Origin: CAZSWR01 sp964610885
GTDB taxonomy: Bacteria > Bacteroidota > Ignavibacteria > Kapaibacteriales > UBA2268
Length of the DNA: 17,485 nt
Reading direction: 5' to 3'
NCBI GenBank assembly: GCA_964610885.1
Contig: CAZSWR010000077.1
Location: 1 to 17,485, forward strand
Positions 14,694-17,485 of this stretch are shown here, piece after piece (position 1 is the first letter of the stretch; each line of letters opens with the position of its first letter). The notes under the pieces were generated by a model. That model did no database searches. It was not told the origin of the DNA and saw nothing but the letters and a program-made list of their open reading frames with translations. A program made the position numbers and the translations under genes.

Positions 14694-15164
14694 TTAGAAA
14701 GCGCTCTCCACTTCGATCGTGTCGTCTTCGTTGCGGAATGTGATTTCTGCTTTGAACTCCACATGCTCGGGGATTTCCTTGCGGAAGAGCGACCGAAGTC
14801 CGGTTGACTGATTAGTGCCCTTGATGTGGACGAACAGGCTGACGATGCCTTCGAGTTCTTGGTCGTCGTAATAGACGATGGTTGAATCAATCTCGCCGGA
14901 GCTTTCGACTGTCAGCAAGTGCAATTGTTCGGCCTCCTCCTCGGTGAACGAAGGCTCGACGATCCGAAGGCCCTCCAGGTAGTCCGAGAAAATCTGTTTG
15001 GAGTATATTTTTTTATCTAAGCCTTCGTATTGGATGATTGCGTCGAAGGTTCCGTTTTCGTCCAAATTCAGGAAAACCTCTTTCACCCCGCCCAACTGCT
15101 CACCATTGAAGTAAACAGCTGTTTTTTCTAATCTTCCGTTGCTTTCTATTGAGAATGTCGCCAT
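14694..15164 (-). CDS. Hypothetical 156-aa protein made of two related halves
   Basis: I do not recognise a family. The protein is acidic and beta-rich, without signal peptide or membrane span, so probably cytoplasmic. An internal duplication is visible: IESNGRLEKTAVYFNGEQLG (6-25) lines up with VESSGEIDSTIVYYDDQELE (86-105), and both continue into a hydrophobic strand (VKEVFLNL, IVSLFVHI) and a final FDAIIQYE / FKAEITFR strand. About nine identities in the first 30 aligned positions, with conservative changes elsewhere, support an ancient two-fold repeat. It is the first gene of a unit with the SFGG-repeat membrane protein and has a good promoter upstream (15197-15227). ATG 15164 follows GGAAAAAAAAC, a weak ribosome site. 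Confidence 0.7.
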   Translation of the reverse strand: MATFSIESNGRLEKTAVYFNGEQLGGVKEVFLNLDENGTFDAIIQYEGLDKKIYSKQIFSDYLEGLRIVEPSFTEEEAEQLHLLTVESSGEIDSTIVYYDDQELEGIVSLFVHIKGTNQSTGLRSLFRKEIPEHVEFKAEITFRNEDDTIEVESAF

Positions 15165-15196
15165 GTTTTTTTTCCGTTTGCATCGTTGTAAAAAAA

Positions 15197-15227
15197 TAAA
15201 TTTACCATTCTTTTTGAGAACGTCAAA
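15197..15227 (-). promoter_or_regulatory. Promoter of the duplicated-half / SFGG operon
   Basis: On the minus strand TTTG (15227-15224), exactly 19 nt and TAAATTTA (15204-15197), seven of eight matches to TAnnTTTG. Transcription would start near 15190, about 25 nt before the ATG. Confidence 0.65.
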
Positions 15228-15345
15228 ACTGTATTTTTTGTTGCGATAATATGGAATATTTTTGTGTCAAAGCGCTTTGCGCGGGGCCAAACGGAAGAGG
15301 CTGTTGCTGGTATTTTTATATAACTCTTGTATAAGTAACTTCAAA

Positions 15346-15389
15346 TTCCATGGTTGGACCGGATTTTCTGCTAAGAGCCAGACTCATTT
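15346..15389 (+). repeat. TTCCATGGTTG direct repeat, copy 1
   Basis: Shares TTCCATGGTTG, TTTTCTGCTAAG and CCAG(A/G)CT with 16110-16155 in the same order and spacing, about 760 bp apart. The two copies bracket the hairpin cluster. Confidence 0.6.
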
Positions 15390-15434
15390 GGCTCTTTGCT
15401 GTTTTGTGTGGGTGTATTCCAACATACCATTACT

Positions 15435-15480
15435 AGCCTGCCAGAATAAGTCGGGACAATGTAATACCGCGCGAGCGGTT
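15435..15480 (+). repeat. AGCCTGCCAGAA ... CGCGCGAGCGGTT repeat
   Basis: A degenerate direct copy of 371-420: the left end AGCCTGCCAGAA and right end TACCGCGCGARCGGTT are almost identical, and the middle differs and is 4 nt shorter. Confidence 0.65.
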
Positions 15481-15517
15481 AAATTATGGTAGATTGTAGA
15501 TTTCTACGAATGAACTT

Positions 15518-15530
15518 ACCTCGTAGAGGT
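15518..15530. repeat. Triloop hairpin ACCTC-GTA-GAGGT
   Basis: A perfect 5-bp stem with GTA loop, which reads as a TAC loop on the other strand. TCTACGAATGAAC lies just upstream, resembling the CTACAATAGAAC that precedes the hairpins in copies A and B. Confidence 0.55.
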
Positions 15531-15703
15531 TGAATTTTCAGTTTCTATGGTAATAATTCATACAGGATATAGTAGTGTTTTTCTCTTTGATGTGATTAAT
15601 ATTTGTGATCAATGAATCCTGGATATATTTGAATAAAAAGTAGCTTCCCGCATTCTCGATGGAATGACAGAACAAGATTTCATATATGAAGTTAGATAAT
15701 TAA

Positions 15704-15768
15704 ATCCCTACGGGATAACGATGAAGAGTACGGCTTCGATACCCACCATAGTTTAATCGCTACGCGAT
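15704..15768. repeat. Two triloop hairpins, ATCCC-TAC-GGGAT and ATCGC-TAC-GCGAT
   Basis: Perfect 13-mers at 15704-15716 and 15756-15768. The loop is constant and the stems differ by matched changes on both sides. The second lies beside CCATAGTTTAA, roughly the inverse of the sequence after 15470 (GGTTAAATTATGG). Confidence 0.6.
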
Positions 15769-15976
15769 ATTTCAAGAAATATTTACCAGGCATTCAACAA
15801 CCCACACAAAATAGCGAATCGCCAAAATCTTGAACGTAGGAGTTCAAAATCTTGAACCCCACTCGAATCAAAAGGACGATTGTGAATTCTTTTGGATTGT
15901 AATCTAATATTTCATAGCTACAAAGTCAGTACGAACAACCAAAGAGAATTGCCATGATAAAAAATCAAAGAAGATT

Positions 15977-16049
15977 ACAGGGCTCTGCCCCTGAGAATAA
16001 CGAGATCAACAATTTGCTACGAAGGCCACAGGGCTCCGCCCCTAAGAAT
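15977..16049 (+). repeat. Direct pair of AGGGCTCYGCCCC elements
   Basis: Two 22-nt copies (15977-15998 and 16028-16049) differ at two positions and start 51 bp apart. Each contains GGGC-TCY-GCCC, another 3-nt-loop hairpin. Two copies with unlike spacing context do not make a CRISPR array. Confidence 0.65.
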
Positions 16050-16109
16050 CAGAAAGCAAGAACAATAACGGGGAGTTAGCAAAAAATGTCTTATCTAACT
16101 AACTCTTTA

Positions 16110-16155
16110 TTCCATGGTTGTACCCGCTTTTTCTGCTAAGCACCAGGCTTAATTT
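16110..16155 (+). repeat. TTCCATGGTTG direct repeat, copy 2
   Basis: Partner of 15346-15389, in the same orientation. Confidence 0.6.
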
Positions 16156-16182
16156 AATGAAGTTAGATTAATTTTACATGGG

Positions 16183-16210
16183 GTAGGGGCGAGGTAATCT
16201 CGCCCTCACA
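16183..16210 (+). repeat. TGTAGGGGC-family hairpin, GAGG variant
   Basis: GTAGGGGC leads into arms GGCGAG and CTCGCC around a 5-nt loop, then CTCACA. It has the same leader as 607-630 but a third stem core. Confidence 0.6.
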
Positions 16211-16266
16211 TTTTGTATAGTATTCTAATATAAGGAAAAATGAATTCATGTTCATCTTTCCTTTCG

Positions 16267-16306
16267 TCATTGCGCTGCCCTTGAAAAACAAAGTGGCAGT
16301 CGCCAC
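16267..16306 (-). repeat. GTGGC-GACT-GCCAC repeat, second copy
   Basis: Matches 10534-10573 at 34 of 40 positions, including TCATTGCGCTGC and the whole hairpin. On the minus strand the stem is followed by TTTGTTTTT. It lies about 115 nt past the end of the cDPGS-like gene in the same relative orientation as the first copy to the M16 gene. Confidence 0.6.
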
Positions 16307-16331
16307 CTTATTGCTTGCTGCGAGCACGTAC

Positions 16332-16369
16332 AAAAAACGCTCCTACTGCGCGTGGTGGCAGTAGGAGCG
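16332..16369 (-). terminator. Strong intrinsic terminator of the cDPGS-like gene
   Basis: Perfect 12-bp arms CGCTCCTACTGC (16338-16349) and GCAGTAGGAGCG (16358-16369) around an 8-nt loop. On the minus strand they are followed by six T. It lies about 52 nt past the stop codon. Confidence 0.88.
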
Positions 16370-16421
16370 AAACAAGATTGCACACTTGCTCTCCCGAAAG
16401 AGGGCAGAGGGTTAACCAATA

Positions 16422-17485
16422 TTATTTGATGAATTTAGCATCTTTGAGCACCGATTTCACGTTCGGTGTGCCGATTTCGCTAAGTTCGTAGTTAACGCGT
16501 GTGTTGGGTTGTTTGATTTTGATAAAGCGTGTAAGGTCGATCGGTGTACCGATAACAACGCTGTCGCATTCCACGGCGGCGATTGTTTTTTCGAGATCTT
16601 TCATCTGCTCTTCGCCATAGCCCATTGCGGGGAGAAGCGTGCCGATTTCTGTGTATTTCTCGAATGTTTCGGTGATCTTGCCGACTGTCCAGGGGCGAGG
16701 ATCAATGCATTCGGCTGCGCCAAAGCGGCGTGCTGCAACCATACCTGCACCGATGTCCATGCCACCGTGTGTGAGTGTGGGGCCATCCTCGACGACGAGA
16801 ACGCGTTTGCCGTTGATAAGCTCGGGATTGTCAACTTCGAGCGACGAAGCTGCCATGATGACCTTTGCTTTGGGGTTGTATGCGCGGATATTGTCCAAGA
16901 TTTCTTCGACATCGTCCGGATAGGCCGAATCAACTTTGTTGATAACGATTACGTCTGCCATGCGGAGGTTAACTTCGCCGGGGTAGTAAGCGATTTCGTG
17001 TCCGGGGCGGAGCGGATCGACGACGACGATGTTCAGGTCGGGTTTGTAGAAGGGCATGTCATTATTGCCACCGTCCCAGATGATAACGTCAGCTTCTTTT
17101 TCTGCTTCGCGGAGGATTGCTTCGTAGTCCACGCCGGAATAGATAACCGAGCCCATTGCTATATGGGGTTCGTATTCTTCCATTTCCTCGATTGTACATT
17201 TGTGTTTCGTAAGGTCGGCGATTTCTGCAAAACGCTGAACTTTTTGTGCTTCGAGGTCGCCATAGGGCATGGGGTGGCGGACGGAGACGACTTTTTTGCC
17301 GTCTGCGAGGAGTGCTTTCACAACCGCACGTGTTGTTTGCGATTTGCCGCAGCCTGTGCGGACGGCGCAAACGCTGATAACCGGTTTGGTCGATTTGACC
17401 ATTGTGGGATAGGAGCCGAGCATGGAGAATTTGGCACCGTGCATCATCACGCGCGAGCCGATGTGCATAACGGTGTCGTAGGGAA
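16422..17485 (-). CDS. Cyclic 2,3-diphosphoglycerate synthetase-like P-loop protein (5' end outside the window)
   Basis: A partial gene: the reading frame stays open to the window edge (in-frame codons precede the ATG at 17468), and family members are about 440-460 residues, so roughly 100 N-terminal residues are missing. Counting from that ATG, ISVCAVRTGCGKSQTTRAVV (31-50) is the Walker A loop, VRHPMPYGDLEAQKVQRFA (62-80) and CTIEEMEEYEPH (91-102) are family hallmarks, DVIIWDGGNNDMPF resembles Walker B, and VINKVDSA is an NKxD-type nucleotide motif. The archaeal namesake makes cyclic 2,3-diphosphoglycerate from 2,3-diphosphoglycerate with ATP. Bacterial homologues are usually annotated by likeness only, so the substrate here is uncertain. 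It is cytoplasmic. A strong terminator follows. Confidence 0.85.
   Translation of the reverse strand, partial: PYDTVMHIGSRVMMHGAKFSMLGSYPTMVKSTKPVISVCAVRTGCGKSQTTRAVVKALLADGKKVVSVRHPMPYGDLEAQKVQRFAEIADLTKHKCTIEEMEEYEPHIAMGSVIYSGVDYEAILREAEKEADVIIWDGGNNDMPFYKPDLNIVVVDPLRPGHEIAYYPGEVNLRMADVIVINKVDSAYPDDVEEILDNIRAYNPKAKVIMAASSLEVDNPELINGKRVLVVEDGPTLTHGGMDIGAGMVAARRFGAAECIDPRPWTVGKITETFEKYTEIGTLLPAMGYGEEQMKDLEKTIAAVECDSVVIGTPIDLTRFIKIKQPNTRVNYELSEIGTPNVKSVLKDAKFIK

Larger units (their letters stand above)
15165..16421. other. 1.26-kb gene-free repeat cluster
   Basis: I see no credible gene. AT-rich sequence carries two AGGGCTC(T/C)GCCCC copies, several CTACG hairpins, a direct-repeat pair starting TTCCATGGTTG, a TGTAGGGGC-family member and, near the right end, the cDPGS-side terminator. 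Members of nearly every repeat family seen at 1-1278 and 10157-12362 recur here. Confidence 0.65.

Noticed and set aside
14660..14890. N-terminal extension of the SFGG protein
   Set aside because: It overlaps the duplicated-half gene almost completely, while a clear signal peptide begins at 14659.
15262..15492. 76-codon plus-strand frame
   Set aside because: Runs through two dispersed repeats, has no ribosome site and no recognisable features.
15977..16049. Possible mini CRISPR array
   Set aside because: Only two repeats, each self-palindromic, and no cas genes in the window.
16385..16405. GCTCTC/GAGGGC hairpin as terminator of the cDPGS-like gene
   Set aside because: Contains a G-T pair and no T tract; the perfect hairpin with six T at 16332-16369 is far better.

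Overview
The window looks like a chromosomal piece from a member of the Fibrobacteres-Chlorobi-Bacteroidota group. The main reason is promoter structure: at four loci I find a TTTG box, 18-20 bases of spacer and a TAnnTTTG-like box, which is the Bacteroidota-type primary sigma factor signature, in place of TTGACA/TATAAT. Several genes also carry good Shine-Dalgarno sites (AGGAGG, AAGGAG), so a Chlorobiota / Ignavibacteria / Kapabacteria-like member fits somewhat better than a classical Bacteroides. That rank is inference. Genes look moderately GC-rich; the spacers between them are AT-rich and full of short palindromic repeats.

Layout. 1-1278 is gene-free and repeat-rich. 1279-1972 (minus) holds an NlpC/P60 cell-wall hydrolase lipoprotein and a possible overlapping small membrane protein. 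2070-8665 (plus) is the functional core: a complete four-gene efflux operon (TetR-family regulator, TolC-type outer-membrane factor, membrane-fusion protein, HAE1-type RND transporter). Its promoter overlaps a perfect inverted repeat that is the best operator candidate, and it ends at a strong intrinsic terminator. 8728-8911 (plus) is a tRNA-Ser(GGA) unit with its own promoter and a probable terminator. From 8934 on, all genes are on the minus strand: dapB (lysine/diaminopimelate pathway) followed by a VOC/PhnB-like protein, an M16 peptidase homologue lacking the HxxEH zinc site, an HDOD-domain signalling protein, a 78-residue orphan, and a two-gene unit in which a protein built from two related halves precedes a secreted SFGG-repeat membrane protein. 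At the right edge lies a truncated homologue of cyclic 2,3-diphosphoglycerate synthetase, with a perfect 12-bp terminator hairpin downstream.

How they work together. The efflux operon makes a self-contained tripartite pump whose regulator is its first gene, so derepression would raise regulator and pump together. The NlpC/P60 protein and DapB both touch peptidoglycan (cleavage and precursor supply) but are not linked. The other minus-strand genes look like independent short transcription units.

The most unusual material is non-coding. (1) Dispersed 13-mer hairpins keep a TAC loop while the stems change with compensating bases. (2) A TGTAGGGGC hairpin family has three different stem cores. 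(3) A roughly 40-bp repeat whose hairpin forms a terminator-like structure lies just downstream of two different minus-strand genes. The best protein candidates for something undescribed are the duplicated-half protein with its SFGG partner, and the stand-alone inactive M16 protein. I saw no CRISPR array, prophage, transposase, restriction or toxin-antitoxin genes.
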